Below are positions 30,501 to 41,622 of a stretch of 64,000 nt of DNA, one piece after another. Under the pieces are notes generated by a model. That model was not told the DNA's origin. It made no database searches and saw only the letters and a list, made by a program, of their open reading frames with translations. The position numbers were made by a program, and so were the translations under genes. The first letter of the stretch is position 1; each line of letters begins with the position of its first letter. Origin of the DNA: Sugiyamaella lignohabitans (lineage: Eukaryota > Ascomycota > Dipodascomycetes > Dipodascales > Trichomonascaceae); the NCBI RefSeq assembly GCF_001640025.1, contig NC_031673.1, positions 868,001 through 932,000 on the forward strand, read 5' to 3'.

Positions 30501-31324
30501 GTCCCCCACCCCACCCAGACAGAGCTCGTATATAAAGTTCGGGGATCTGGAGATGGTGGTGAAGTGACATTAATAGATGATGATTCAACCTAAAACCACC
30601 GCCAGCTAAAAGGTCGACCAGGGCCCCCCACCTGCCTTTCTAGATTAGGTACAGGGGTGTCTCTCCTAGGTCACAGCGCATATAATATATATGCACATTT
30701 ATTTCTGTTTTGGGACGCGAGATCTGGCTGGCGGTCGTTGCTTTTTGGCGCAAACTGGCGCGCCTAGATCTAACGGGTTAAGGATATCACTAGCTTATTA
30801 AAGGAGGTGCATGATGCAGGTATCAAGATGCATGCGATCCTGTCGGGTCAGTTCACTCTTTTCATACAACTCGCAGCCAAAACATCCGGCAACATGCTGC
30901 TGGCTGCGGTGATGTGCTGCCGGTCTCTGCCAGCTCGGTCATCTGGTGTGCTCATTATAAATAACAAACTGCTTCCAGTGTGCATTGCCCCCGTAGTTTA
31001 TTTATTTGTTTTTGTCAGCTGTTGTTGTTGTCGGTTGGTTTTTGAAGTTGTAATTTTTGAAGCTCTCTAGCTCTCTGATACCATTGGAAGGATTGATTTG
31101 ATTGTCCGCTGATTTCATTCTGTTACTCTATTATCGCTGTGTTTAGTGACCGACCCACATTGTCTCACGGTTCGTTGTCATATTATTCACTTGTTTCTGT
31201 TTTTCTGTTGTGTTCTTCTCTGTTCTGATTTGACAGTACTCTTGAATCCCAGCTGGAATCTGGGCTCTCATTCTAATTAATATCTATCACCTGTTTTGGT
31301 CCTATTCGGAAGACACATTTCAGA

Positions 31325-32770
31325 ATGACTCCTACTACGTCGTATCCCGAGCTGAACATGACGAGCTCGAATGTAGTGAGAACCTTCACGGCGTCGTCTC
31401 GCATGTCTCATATCTCGTTCGGCTCATCCAACTCGGACTTGACTCCATCCAATCGATCTATTCTGTCAGAGTCATCTGATTCCACGCCGCTTCCGGAGGA
31501 CTATGTTATTAAAGTCAAGCAGATGTATGCTCATATTCTCGTCTATACAGGCGATGCACCCAAATCCACAATCCCAGGGCTCATGGCGTCCACCACCAAG
31601 AATTTCGACCACCGGGCTCAGAATGTGCTGAAATCGCATCTTTACAAGATTTCGCCAGACAAGTTCAAAACGACGTATCGTAACGTTGTTCGTGCTGAGA
31701 ACTTCGATATTATCCTGCTGCGATATCTCAAGAAACGCAAGTTCAATGTGTTAAAAGCACTAGCTTTATTTGCGGATTTCATGGTGTGGAGAGTCAAGTT
31801 CGCAATAGACGAACTCAACGAACGGGGTGATGAAGGTGCCTTAGCTAGTGGTGATGAAGGTTTTATTCTTCAATATAAACTGGGAAAAGCCGTTTTTAAT
31901 CAAGGTAGAGATAAAGCCGGAAGACCACTTGTAATTGTGCGAGTACAACGACACAACCCTAAAGCTCAGTCAGATGCTGCTATGAACAGATTCATTGCCA
32001 AAGTGTTTGAAGATGCGAAACTGCTTCTTCTTGGATATAACGAGTCGGGAGCAGCTATTTTCGACTTGACCGACTTTACTATCTCTAATATGGACTACTC
32101 GGCAGTGAAAATGATCAATTCATGCTATAAATTCTATGTGGGTTTATTAGGCCATGTTTACATTTACAATGCTCCATCAATTTTCCTAACCATCTGGAAA
32201 GCTATTAAAGTATGGCTGGACCCCAGTCTGGTTGCTCGTGTCACATTTACCAAGAACCTGTCGAAACACATCACTGCTGACAATCTTCCTCCAGACATGG
32301 AAGGCACTCAGCCACATATCTACGAGTACAAACAGGTTGTTCCTGGCGAGAACCGCAAAATGAAAGATCTCGAGACCATTGATCGATTACAAACCACCCG
32401 AGGTGAACTGTTCGACCTATTATCCGACCTGACTGTACTATGGATCAAAGCTCCTGAAAACACTCAACTCACCCACAACCTCGCCAAACAGCGGGCTTTG
32501 GTTCTTGACGACCTGCGTCGCAACTACTACCAACTGGATCCCTACATTCGTGGTCGAACTGTCTACGACCGAGACGGAACTTTTGGCGCCATTGTCCCCG
32601 AACTTACTGAAGGCTATGCCGAGTCTGAAGCAGCCGGCATCGTCCTCTCCCAAAGCGCCTCGTCCATCGTCACTGCCGTCAATAATCCACCTCCCGACTC
32701 TTCCCCACGAGCCTCTCACTCTCCCAAACACATGCACACCAAAGTATCCCTGGTCCCTCTCATCGTCTAA
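31325..32770 (+). CDS. CSR1: Sec14-like phosphatidylinositol transfer protein Csr1 (Sfh2)
   Basis: A 481-residue CRAL-TRIO protein. It has an N-terminal CRAL-TRIO-N helix bundle (FDIILLRYLKKRKFNVLKAL), the lipid-binding fold (GRPLVIVRVQRHNP, AIFDLTDFTISNMDYSAVKM, LGHVYIYNAPSIFLTIWKAI, WLDPSLVARVTFTKN) and a C-terminal extension. The IFDL-x-x-F-x-x-SNMDY block and the YYQLDPYIRGRTVYD block near the end are shared with yeast Csr1, a nonclassical Sec14 homologue active in lipid metabolism and Golgi traffic. The first ~55 residues are Ser/Thr-rich and disordered. Several in-frame ATGs lie near the start; 31325 is the first. An unusually long non-coding interval precedes it. Confidence 0.82.
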   Translation: MTPTTSYPELNMTSSNVVRTFTASSRMSHISFGSSNSDLTPSNRSILSESSDSTPLPEDYVIKVKQMYAHILVYTGDAPKSTIPGLMASTTKNFDHRAQNVLKSHLYKISPDKFKTTYRNVVRAENFDIILLRYLKKRKFNVLKALALFADFMVWRVKFAIDELNERGDEGALASGDEGFILQYKLGKAVFNQGRDKAGRPLVIVRVQRHNPKAQSDAAMNRFIAKVFEDAKLLLLGYNESGAAIFDLTDFTISNMDYSAVKMINSCYKFYVGLLGHVYIYNAPSIFLTIWKAIKVWLDPSLVARVTFTKNLSKHITADNLPPDMEGTQPHIYEYKQVVPGENRKMKDLETIDRLQTTRGELFDLLSDLTVLWIKAPENTQLTHNLAKQRALVLDDLRRNYYQLDPYIRGRTVYDRDGTFGAIVPELTEGYAESEAAGIVLSQSASSIVTAVNNPPPDSSPRASHSPKHMHTKVSLVPLIV

Positions 32771-32883
32771 CGACTCAACTCCCCTCACCACTCTTCTTTT
32801 CTCATGTCCTTTTTAATGATGTTACGTATTTAATCTGGGTTAATTAATCGGTTCTCTTCTTCTTCTTCTTCTTCTCCGGGGAC

Positions 32884-33066
32884 TGCCTCCGGCGGCTGGG
32901 GCTCTGCCCCAGACCCCGTAGCTCCTGCTTCGCAGGAGTTTCTCGGGGCCACCAACCAGACCTGGAAAAATCACCCCAGCCCCGATCAGACCCCGTCCCC
33001 ACGGCCGACTCGAGCGAAGCGAGAGGAGCCACGGGGTCTGGGGCAGAGCCCCAGCCGCCGGAGGCA
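32884..33066. repeat. GC element, two-arm copy with long centre
   Basis: 114 bp after the CSR1 stop codon; the two arms are 65 bp apart rather than ~25. Confidence 0.94.
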
Positions 33067-34049
33067 GTCCCCCATGCAGGGTCCGCTGCGGGTGCGGTGC
33101 TAGCTGCCTGTCTGGTCCGGCCGCCTGAAACCTTCGTCTCGGATTAAAGTATAAAAAGAGGGCACATGTCCTGAAATCAAGTGTTGCTGTCACCGATCGT
33201 GGGTTTAAGCTTTATGGTTAGCCGACACAGACAGACATGCGTACGTCCGCCTGAAGTTCAAATTAAAATCCCCGGCCATAACTGACTTGAGTCGGGTCGT
33301 GGTCGGCGGTATTAGCTTTTCTTTGACAGCTGCATGTACTGGGGCTCGCTTATATTGAACTTTCAGGCATCCAATCGTGGACAACTGAATTCAATCGTCC
33401 GGTTTGTCTGCCGCCTTCAACTCTTTTAATCCGTTCTTTTTCTGATTTGTATGCGTATGTAGGAATGTACAGGCTGGTGGATGAACTGTTGGGCGGATTG
33501 GGTCCGCCAGCAGCAACAATGGCCCGATCGCCTGGAACATTGCTCGTTATCTGTACAGAAAATACATGGTCGTTTTTTCATTTGTTGAGTTCTATTAATA
33601 AGTCCGTCCTTGGGTCCATTATTATCGAGTGGTTCTGGTGCATGCTGCTGCATTCGCCAATGAGACCCACCTCGTTCCAAAATGGCATGACGCGACCCTG
33701 AAACACGATCGACATGCAGGGGGAGATCGGTCCTAATAATATTCTCCATCCGTTCTAGCGCGTTTTTCTTATCTTTTTCCAATTTGGTCTTGTCAGGGGT
33801 TGTTTATTTCTTGCCTGTAAAAATATCTAGTAAATTATATTATTTTTTTTTCTGACCGGTTCTGGTACCGTTTTTTCTGACCACGGGTCCAGGTCACGGG
33901 TCTTTTGACAGGTTCTCACGTTACTTCGCCAACAGGTTCGTGAATCTCGGAAAAACTGGCTATGTGATCGCTCCTGCGGCCGGAAAATCTTTCTCCGCTC
34001 CCTGGCAACTGTCGGTACCGTACTTGGTTGCTCTCCGGGCCGGGGTGTT

Positions 34050-34113
34050 CGCCTCCGGCGGCTGGGGCTCCGCCCCAGACCCCGCTGCTCCTCTCGCTGC
34101 GCTCGAGTCGTTG
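34050..34113 (+). repeat. GC element, single arm
   Basis: Upstream of APL5. Confidence 0.94.
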
Positions 34114-34362
34114 CTCGGGGTGAGCTGCTGGAATTGTGGTTGCCAGTTCGGTTTTTGGGTACCTGTTCTTGGATTAACAGTTCAGCGACCGGATATCGTG
34201 GCTTAAACGAGCTGTTAGCTGGTCTGCAAGGGTCCATGCAGGGCCCTATCCACCCCTGTGGTTTTTTGACGATCCACTCTTAATCCATTCTCCCTCAGTG
34301 GAAAACCCCTTCCGACCGTCGACTCTAAAAACCATTTCCGGGGTTCATGCAGGGTCCGGTCG

Positions 34363-34500
34363 GCCTCCGGCGGCTGGGGCTCCGCCCCAAACCCCCCTGC
34401 TCCTCTCGCTCCGCTCGAGTCGGTTCCTTCCACGGTCCCAGCCACCTCCTGCGAAGCAGGAGCTACGGGGTCTGGGGCGGAGCCCCAGCCGCCGGAGGCA
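34363..34500. repeat. GC element, two-arm copy
   Basis: About 100 bp upstream of the APL5 ATG, immediately after a GCAGGGTCC word. Confidence 0.96.
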
Positions 34501-34598
34501 TTGCGGCGCGTGCGGCGTTGGAGTCATGATCCAGATTCGACAGCGGTCGATGTTGGAGTCAGTGAAGATCATACAGGAGAAGGGGAGTTCAGAGGCAG

Positions 34599-37500
34599 AT
34601 GTCGTCCCAGGTATCCGAAGACGCTCGAGCGCGGCTTCGGCCTTTTGGAATTTTGTAAGTGGCAGGAGGGAGAGCCATTGACAGTTGTTCATGGCAAAAC
34701 TGAAGCTGATTGGGGTTTGTTTGGTGGTTCTGTCAGCAGACTCGTGCACCAGAAGACGATGAGCTGCGATAAGATCAGTGGTCGCGAGACCCGAATCAGC
34801 TCGCGAAGCGAGCACAACGGGGTCTGGGGCAGCGCCCCAGCCGCCGGAGGCAATCCCACAATCCCCCGAGTACCGAGGCCTAACGCGTGGAAGTTTTGAA
34901 CGGTCGCTGCATGATCTGATTCGAGGGATAAGAGCATCGAAGGACCCGGCCGCTCGAGAGGCGTATATTAAAGATGCGCTGGCAGACTGTCGGAACGAGG
35001 CGAGGTCGCCTGATATGGATACTAAGACAATGGCAATTATGAAATTGACGTATTTGGAGATGTATGGCAATGATATGTCATGGGCCAGTTTCCATGTGCT
35101 CGAGGTTATGAGTAGTGCCAAATTCCAGCAGAAACGAGTGGGATATTTGGCGGCGGCTCAGAGTTTCCGTGCTAATACCGATGTATTGATGCTGACGACT
35201 AATTTGTTAAAGAAAGATTTGGGCTCGGCTAACCCGCTTGAAGTGTCTACATCACTCAGTGCAGCAGCATCGATTGTCACCCCATCGCTGGCTCATGACC
35301 TATCTCCAGATATTTTGAAAATGTTGAACCATTCTCGACCTTATATCAGGAAGAAGGCTGTTTTGGCAATGTATAAAGTGTTTCTTCAGTACCCAGAAGC
35401 ACTGCCAGGTGCATTTCCTAGGCTTAAAGACAAGTTAGAAGATGCCGACCCGTCAGTTGTATCAGCTACCGTCAATGTTATTTGTGAGCTAGCCAAACAA
35501 ACCAGTGGTACTGGAAGTGAAATCACAAAGACTTATTTGTCATTAGCACCACAACTTTATGAACTGTTGACTACATCTAAAAATAACTGGATGTTGATCA
35601 AGATTCTTAAACTATTTTCGGCCCTGGCTCCGACTGAACCAAGACTGAAACCAAAGCTTTTACCACCAATTATCCAACTCATGAGAACTACTACTGCCAT
35701 GTCGCTTCTTTATGAGTGTATTAATTGTATTGTAAGTGGTGATATGCTGGATGAAGATGATTATGAGGTGGCTGAATTATGTGTTAGTAAGCTTCGTACG
35801 TTTTTGGAAGAGCATGATCAGAACTTGAAGTATGTTGGTTTGCTGGCGTTGGGGAAGATAGTTGTAAAGCATCCACAGTTTGTGATTAACTTGCAAGATG
35901 TGATTTTGGAGTGTGCTGATGATAAGGATCTGACAATTCGCGACTGTGTTCTTGATCTTATTCCTGGCATTGTCACTGAGAACAATATTTATCATATTGT
36001 AAATAAGCTGATGGATCAGTTACGAGCATCTCGAGGTATTTTATCGCCCGGATCTGCTGGTGTAGCAGCTGGTGCCGGTGGTACTTCGGCTGAAGACAAT
36101 AAGAACAACTCGGCCTTGGATAACCACAATTCACGGATTATTGAAAGTATTATTAGCGTGTGTTCAAAAGATACTTATAGTTTAGTGCCTGATTTTGAAT
36201 GGTATACGACAATTCTTGTAGAGCTTGTTCAGCTTGGTACTGACAATGTTGGCTGGAGAATCGGTGACCAACTGCGTAATATCGCTATTAGAGTCAAGAG
36301 TATGAGAGGCGTCATTGTCGAGGCATCAGTAAGACTTTTGATGAATTACCAACTCATGACACATATGCCATCGGTTGTCAAGTTTGTTGTGTGGATTGTT
36401 GGAGAGTACGCCAGTCTGGTGCCCAATGTCCATGAACTGCTGACCCAGCTGATTACTAGTAGATACGGAGATGAAGAAGCTGAGCTGGGTTATATGGCCA
36501 ACAGCGGTATTTCTGGTACTTTTGGCATGTTTACTACGTTTGGAAGTGCTGTTTCTGGCGGTGCTGGTGGGAATACTAGTAGTAGTCACGGCAATGGACG
36601 ACATGGACCCGGTAGTAACTCCCCATCAAATGCCCAATTTGGCACTGTCGAAGCGTCTATACAAGCAGTTGTAAAGCTGTATTCAAACTGGGCTGGACAG
36701 GCTAACTGGCCTTCGGGATTTCATTTCCAAGTTTTGGAAGCAACGAACCAGCTTATTACATATCTTGAACACTACTCAACAGCCATCTCATATGAAGTAC
36801 AAGAACGAGCTGTTGGGTTCCTGGAACTTGTTAAAGTAGCCAAAGAAGCAATTGAACAACTGCCCGATAACAGCGAAACACCACCTCTGTTACTGACACT
36901 GGCCATCCCATCGATGTTCAACGGTTATGAGTTGAACCCAGTAGCACAGAACTCGCAAAGGAAAATACCACTTCCTGAAGACCTTGATCTCGACACTGAG
37001 ATATACCCTGCATATGCATTATCCGACATTGAAGACGACTACGAAATAGAAGACGAGGCGAGTACGTTGGTCGATGGAACCACCATTCTCATTGAAGACA
37101 CCCCATTGACTGAACAAGATCTTGAACGTAAACGGCTCGAGAGACTCGAACGACAAAGAGACGATCCATTTTACATCCCCATCTCATCTGGCAACCAAAC
37201 ACCGCTTGAGAACTCTCGATCCAACACACCGACCCCTGGCATTGCTATTGCCAATGCCGGTGGTAGTGGCAGTCAACCGTCGAGCTACACCCCTGGCTCG
37301 CACATCTCGTCAGCATCGCAGCCATCTAAATTCATGCCACCTCCCCGAAGAACGAAAGTGGAGATTATACAGGACGAGAAGATTGACGGCGTTGACGACG
37401 TTGACGAGACCACTACTACCACAGTCAAAACCAAGTCCAAGACCAGCAAATCACGAAGCAAGCCACTTTTCAAGATCGAAAGCCGGTTGACGAAACTAGA

Positions 37501-37768
37501 TCTGAACCCAGAAACGTCCACCACAACCGACCAAGCAGCCACTCTCGAAGTGCAAAAACTGCGCCAGCAACTCCTCAACGAGTCGTCATCCAAACCTGCC
37601 GCATCTTCAGACGAAATTCTCGTTACCCACAAGAAAATCAAGAAAAAGAAGCCCAAATCTACAACCGGAGAAGCAGGCGAGGCCACTCCGAAAAAGAAGA
37701 AAAAGAAGAAAGTGACCTCTTCCGAGCCTCCAGCAGCAGCTGAACCTGCTCCTGAAACTATGTACTAA
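34599..37768 (+). CDS. APL5: AP-3 adaptor complex delta subunit Apl5, two exons
   Basis: Exon 1 (34599-34654) encodes MSSQVSEDARARLRPFGIF, matching the RLRPFG-F entry of yeast Apl5. Exon 2 (34894-37768) continues FERSLHDLIRGIRASKD. Total 976 residues. The N-terminal ~600 residues are the adaptin trunk of HEAT-like helices (DMSWASFHVLEVMSSAKFQQ, RVGYLAAAQSF, HSRPYIRKKAVLAMYKVF). They are followed by an insert with Gly/Ser/Asn and an acidic region, and a Lys-rich end. AP-3 delta drives Golgi-to-vacuole transport of cargo such as alkaline phosphatase. The 239-base intron has donor GTAAGT, branch GCCTAAC and acceptor GGAAG, and holds one GC arm. A frame beginning at 34778 is an artefact of reading through that arm. 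Confidence 0.95.
34798..34852 (-). repeat. GC element, single arm in APL5 intron
   Basis: Shortened outer hairpin (CTCGCGAAGCGAG) and GGGGCAGCGCCCC core. Confidence 0.93.
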
Positions 37769-37805
37769 TGAACCACACCATTTCTCATCTCCACGAAGGG
37801 GGGTA

Positions 37806-37946
37806 TGCCTCCGGCGGCTGGGGCTCCGCCCCAGACCCTGGTTGCTCCTCTCGCTCCGCTCGAGTCGTTACTGGGACCGTCGAGAAAACGACTCGAGCGA
37901 AGCGAGAGGAGCCACGGGTCCGGGCGGAGCCCGGCCGCCGGAGGCG
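37806..37946. repeat. GC element, two-arm copy
   Basis: 38 bp after the APL5 stop codon. Both arms carry the CTCGAGCGAAGCGAG-type hairpin; the right core is shortened to CGGGCGGAGCCCG. Confidence 0.95.
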
Positions 37947-38036
37947 GACCCCTCCTCCCCCTGAGTGATTTACAGGGTCCGATAGCGGCAAGGACAAGAT
38001 AAGGGTTAGGGATGTCGCCAACGAGACGCCACCGAC

Positions 38037-38042
38037 ACGCGT
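38037..38042. promoter_or_regulatory. MluI cell-cycle box (ACGCGT) upstream of RAD52
   Basis: A perfect ACGCGT hexamer 175 bp upstream of the ATG, with a near match ACGCGA at 38096-38101. This is the MBF binding motif of G1/S DNA replication and repair genes in yeasts. Confidence 0.5.
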
Positions 38043-38217
38043 GAGGCTGCACCTATGAAAAGTGGTGTAAATGGAGTAATTAGTCAACAATAGCGACGCG
38101 ATAGGACAGCGACGAGGGTGTTTTGTGGAACAGTTTTGTGTGATTTTTGTTTGGGAGTTAGTTTTTGAGATTGTGTCGGATTCGTAGAGGATCGGAAGAT
38201 AGCGAGATCGAGTGAGG

Positions 38218-39750
38218 ATGCCGAACTACGGCGACCAGCACCTGTCGAACGGGTCTCGATACGGCACCAATGGCGGAGGTGGATATCTGCCCAATAATAA
38301 TCGGTCGTGGAGTAATGGAAATGCCAGTGGAAGTGGAACGGGGAGTTCAGGAAATGGTGGAGCAGCAGTCAATGGAACGAATTTCACGATCAAGGAATCG
38401 AATCATATCCGTCAGCAGCTCGGGAAACAGCTTGGTCCGGAGTATATTTCTCATAGACCCGGTGGAGGAGGTCTGAAAGTGCCTTATTTAGAGGGCTGGA
38501 AAGTCATTAACCTTGCTAATGAAGTATTTGGTTTTAATGGATGGAGTTCTGAGATCATAAATCACGAGATCGATTACTGTGATGAGATCCGGGACGGCAG
38601 ATTCAATCTTGGCATGTCCGCCAAAATACGGGTCACTCTTCGAGACGGAACTTATCGAGAAGATGTTGGATATGGCCAGGTAGAAAATGCTCGTAGTAAA
38701 GGCATGGCTTTTGACAAATGTAAAAAAGAAGCGACTACTGACGGCTTAAAACGAGCGTTAAGACTGTTTGGGAACGCACTTGGAAATTGTTTGTACGACA
38801 GTAGCTACACGAGAAATATTTCCCGAGTCAAAGTATCCATGCCTCCTTTTGACGAGAGTCAGTTGATTCGACGACCTGAAATTGTCACCATGCAAAAAGC
38901 AGCAGCTGCTGCAAAAGCAGCTCGTGAAGCTGCCGAGGCAGCAGAGCTCGAAGAACTGGCCGCTCTTAATACATCCACTAAACCTTCTATCAAATCAGAA
39001 GCATCAACTGTAGCTGCTTCATCCACACCTCAGAATGGACTGGCTGCTAAAGGAACTAATCTCACAGCTGTTGGTACTGGAAATAACGGTGCCACGAGCA
39101 GAATAGCTAATAACAGCGGCAGTGGCCAACCCAGTCTTCCTAGTCTGCCAACAAAAGCATTTGCCAAACCAGATGGATCTGGTGTTGATAGCTCTTCAAC
39201 AGCAGTGTCCGGAAGTCTTGATTTCATGCCAGCAGGGTTTCTTGACTCGGACGATATGTTCGACGACCACGAGTTTGCCGAAATCGACGGACTTCCATAC
39301 ATCGCACCTCGTGAAGAGCCAGTTCCCGCACCCGCTCGCGTGCCATTAAACATCAAAGCTGACACCTCAATCGACACCACAGCCAATATCACAGCCAACA
39401 CCACAGCTGATTTAACTTCTAACACCACTGCCAATACCACAGCAAACATCACTAACGAGAGCGGGACGACGACAAACAAACCGAATAAAGAGTCTGAGGA
39501 TCACACTGCATCGCCGGTACAGTTTTTCTCGGCCCGAGCAGCGCTTGCTGTCCAAAAAGATATGATCCCCGAGAACAGCCAGTTCGACCCGTCGTTCCAA
39601 TCACCCTCCCTCCGTCGAACCGTACCCAACAAGTCCGTTCCCATTAAGAAATCTTCGGTCAACCCACTCTCCCAAGACCCACAACCCCCTACACTCGCCT
39701 CAGACCGCACTCCCGAGCCCGATTCTCGCAAACGCATGCGTCTCGACTAG
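38218..39750 (+). CDS. RAD52: Recombination mediator Rad52
   Basis: A 510-residue, intronless protein. After a Gly/Asn/Ser-rich start comes the annealing domain: QQLGKQLGPEYISHRPGGGG, VPYLEGWKVINLANEVFGFN, VTLRDGTYREDVGYGQVENA, KEATTDGLKRALRLFGNALG, NCLYDSSY. Rad52 anneals single strands and loads Rad51 on RPA-coated DNA. The C-terminal half is low complexity with Thr/Asn/Ala repeats (about 385-425), as in other Rad52 proteins, and a short charged end (RKRMRLD) that may serve as a nuclear signal. The ATG at 38218 is the first of the frame. An MBF-type site lies upstream. Confidence 0.96.
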   Translation: MPNYGDQHLSNGSRYGTNGGGGYLPNNNRSWSNGNASGSGTGSSGNGGAAVNGTNFTIKESNHIRQQLGKQLGPEYISHRPGGGGLKVPYLEGWKVINLANEVFGFNGWSSEIINHEIDYCDEIRDGRFNLGMSAKIRVTLRDGTYREDVGYGQVENARSKGMAFDKCKKEATTDGLKRALRLFGNALGNCLYDSSYTRNISRVKVSMPPFDESQLIRRPEIVTMQKAAAAAKAAREAAEAAELEELAALNTSTKPSIKSEASTVAASSTPQNGLAAKGTNLTAVGTGNNGATSRIANNSGSGQPSLPSLPTKAFAKPDGSGVDSSSTAVSGSLDFMPAGFLDSDDMFDDHEFAEIDGLPYIAPREEPVPAPARVPLNIKADTSIDTTANITANTTADLTSNTTANTTANITNESGTTTNKPNKESEDHTASPVQFFSARAALAVQKDMIPENSQFDPSFQSPSLRRTVPNKSVPIKKSSVNPLSQDPQPPTLASDRTPEPDSRKRMRLD

Positions 39751-39791
39751 CACCTCTATTTATTTTCTGCCTTCTATTTCTCCGGGGAAGC

Positions 39792-39931
39792 TGCCTCCGG
39801 CGGCTGGGGCTCCGCCCCAGACCCTGGCTGCTCCTCTCGCTACGCTCGAGTCGTTCCGTCGACGGGCCCTGCCATCTCCTGCGAAGCAGGAGCAACCAGG
39901 GTCTGGGGCGGAGCCCCAGCCGCCGGAGGCA
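39792..39931. repeat. GC element, two-arm copy
   Basis: Between convergent RAD52 and GCD7 (42 and 45 bp from the stop codons). Confidence 0.97.
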
Positions 39932-39975
39932 CGCCCCCTCCCGCAAGTCTAGCAAGTCTATGAGTTATACACGGG

Positions 39976-41231
39976 CTATAGAGACACATCCTGGTTGCTG
40001 TAGTGGTCGAGGATGATTCGGTAGGTGAAACTGGGCGAGAACCCGCCGATGTTGGTCACGTAGATGTCGATGTGTTCGGGGGCCACGTAGTCGTACACGG
40101 GGTTCATGACGCCGATTTTATCCATGAGCCCTGTGTCGTTGAACCCGATGACTTTACCGGTATCGCCCACTTCAATCAGCTGGTCAATGTCAAAAGGATA
40201 CAATGGTGATAATTTGTATAGTCCGGTGACGGCCAGAACTGGCACTCGGTAGTCTTTAGCAGCTTCACATACAAGAGCCACGCCAGAAGATGAAACACAG
40301 CCACCGTTGGCAAGCACTGCTCGTGTGCCGATGATTACTTTACCAACTCGGCTCATGACAGCAGAAGTAGCAGTGTCGGGGATGATGACGGTGTGAATAC
40401 CGGCTTTTGACAGCGTCAGCGCGAACTCGTGTGAAGCGGTCACTTCGTTTGGAAATCCTTCTGTCACTAGAACTGTGAATGTACGTTTCTGGCTGGCTCG
40501 AAGGAGAAATTCCAGTACAGTTTTAGAATTGGGACTGGCGGTTAGCAGCACTTCGTTCTCGTGGATCATGTCTACACTCATGCCGGCAATCGAGTCGTCG
40601 ATATTACTAATTTCTTCAATAAGTTCCTGGATTCCTTCAATGATATCGGCTTTCGTATCTCTGTGTGCTTTACGAGCTTCTTCGTTGGTCAATGCTTTAG
40701 TTGGACTATTAGATGTTGCTGATGGATCAACTGATAGCAGTCCGAACATAGATGATGTAGAAAAGTCTAGAACTGTATCCAGTTGACTGTTGTTGTGACT
40801 GTGATGATGACCTGATGCAGTTCCTGTGCTATTTGTATTTCCTTCACCCACTTCACGAATCACTGCTAACACTCGTCGAACGACATTGCCAACTACAAAC
40901 TCCCGAGGTTGGGCCTGGATCAAACTCTTGCCAAGACTCCTGACGTCCTCAATCAGTTTGGAAATCTGGGTCCATTTCGATGCCGAAATATATCGCAGCA
41001 GCAAATGTCCACATGCCAGACCAACTGTCTTGGATCCGGTAATCTGTCTTCGTTTCAGTTGACTGGGTTTGTTAGAACGGGCATGCCTCCGGCGGCTGGG
41101 GCTCCGCCCCAGACCCTGGTTGCTCCTGCTTCGCAGGAGTTTTTTTCGGGGAGTTGAGTCACTTACGCTATGAATGTCGCCACTTGTGTGTGTATATCAC
41201 CCTTATGGTGAACAATGCCGGCTGATGACAT
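39976..41231 (-). CDS. GCD7: eIF2B beta subunit Gcd7, two exons
   Basis: Exon 1 (41231-41167) encodes MSSAGIVHHKGDIHTQVATF then I; exon 2 (41062-39976) starts within AQLKRRQITGSKTVG, recreating the conserved LKRRQ-x-x-GS. The 383-residue protein is the beta regulatory subunit of the eIF2 guanine exchange factor, which controls initiation and senses eIF2 phosphorylation. The IF2B core is intact: FTVLVTEGFPN, VIIPDTATSAVMSRVGKVII, GTRAVLANGGCVSSSGVALV, VAPEHIDIYVTNIGGFSPSF. The 104-base intron (41166-41063) has donor GTAAGT, branch TTCTAAC and acceptor CCCAG, and 57 of its bases are a GC-element arm. Confidence 0.95.
41084..41140 (+). repeat. GC element, single arm in GCD7 intron
   Basis: Occupies 57 of 104 intron bases between donor and branch. 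Confidence 0.97.
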
Positions 41232-41622
41232 TGTTAGCTATGAAGGGTGTGTGATCTAGATTCTCATGATCTCGTCAACTTCACGCATGATGGGCATATT
41301 AAAATATTTGCAGCCGCTGGGTGTGCGGCCACTCGTGAAAAATAATGTCCCGGGATATTGTATGGATATAAACATTCAAAATTATAAATAAAAAAACACA
41401 TACGATGTTTATAGAGCACTTTTGACTGTTTTGAATATGGATATATCAATTTCATGTTTTATTGAACCACTTTCGATTCATGGTCAGTGAAAGTTAGCTC
41501 TTCTGATATGCAGCTGATTTGAGCCGCTTCGCCAGATCCACTTGACTGTATCTTCGCAGCAGAAAATACCACTACTTGATATCACTACTGTTGAGTCAGC
41601 AACCAGTGGAATATTGCCAGAA
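41232..41622. other. GCD7-SDE2 divergent spacer
   Basis: 391 bp; AT-rich, no GC element, no further feature seen. The SDE2 frame is open from about 41542, but only from non-ATG codons. Confidence 0.5.

Larger units (their letters stand above)
27828..31324. other. 3.5 kb non-coding interval upstream of CSR1
   Basis: The longest spacer in the window. It contains four GC-element insertions (27854-28216 cluster and a full copy at 30360-30500), short tandem motifs near 29.5-29.7 kb, and AT-rich stretches with a TATA-like ATATAATATATAT near 30683. No reading frame has gene-like composition or family resemblance. A possible splice set (GTGAGC at 28468, GACTAAC near 28522, TTTCAG ending 28556) hints at a non-coding transcript or a long spliced CSR1 leader. 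Confidence 0.5.
32771..34598. other. CSR1-APL5 spacer
   Basis: 1.8 kb with three GC-element loci (32884-33066, 34050-34113, 34363-34500) and no supported gene. Copies of GCAGGGTCC recur next to the elements (33076-33084, 34349-34357). Confidence 0.5.
37769..38217. other. APL5-RAD52 spacer
   Basis: 449 bp with one two-arm GC element (37806-37946) 38 bp after the APL5 stop codon, then the RAD52 promoter with MluI-box motifs. Confidence 0.6.

Noticed and set aside
34778..34893. APL5 starting inside the GC arm at 34778
   Set aside because: Its first residues are translated element; exon 1 at 34599-34654 gives the conserved RLRPFG start.
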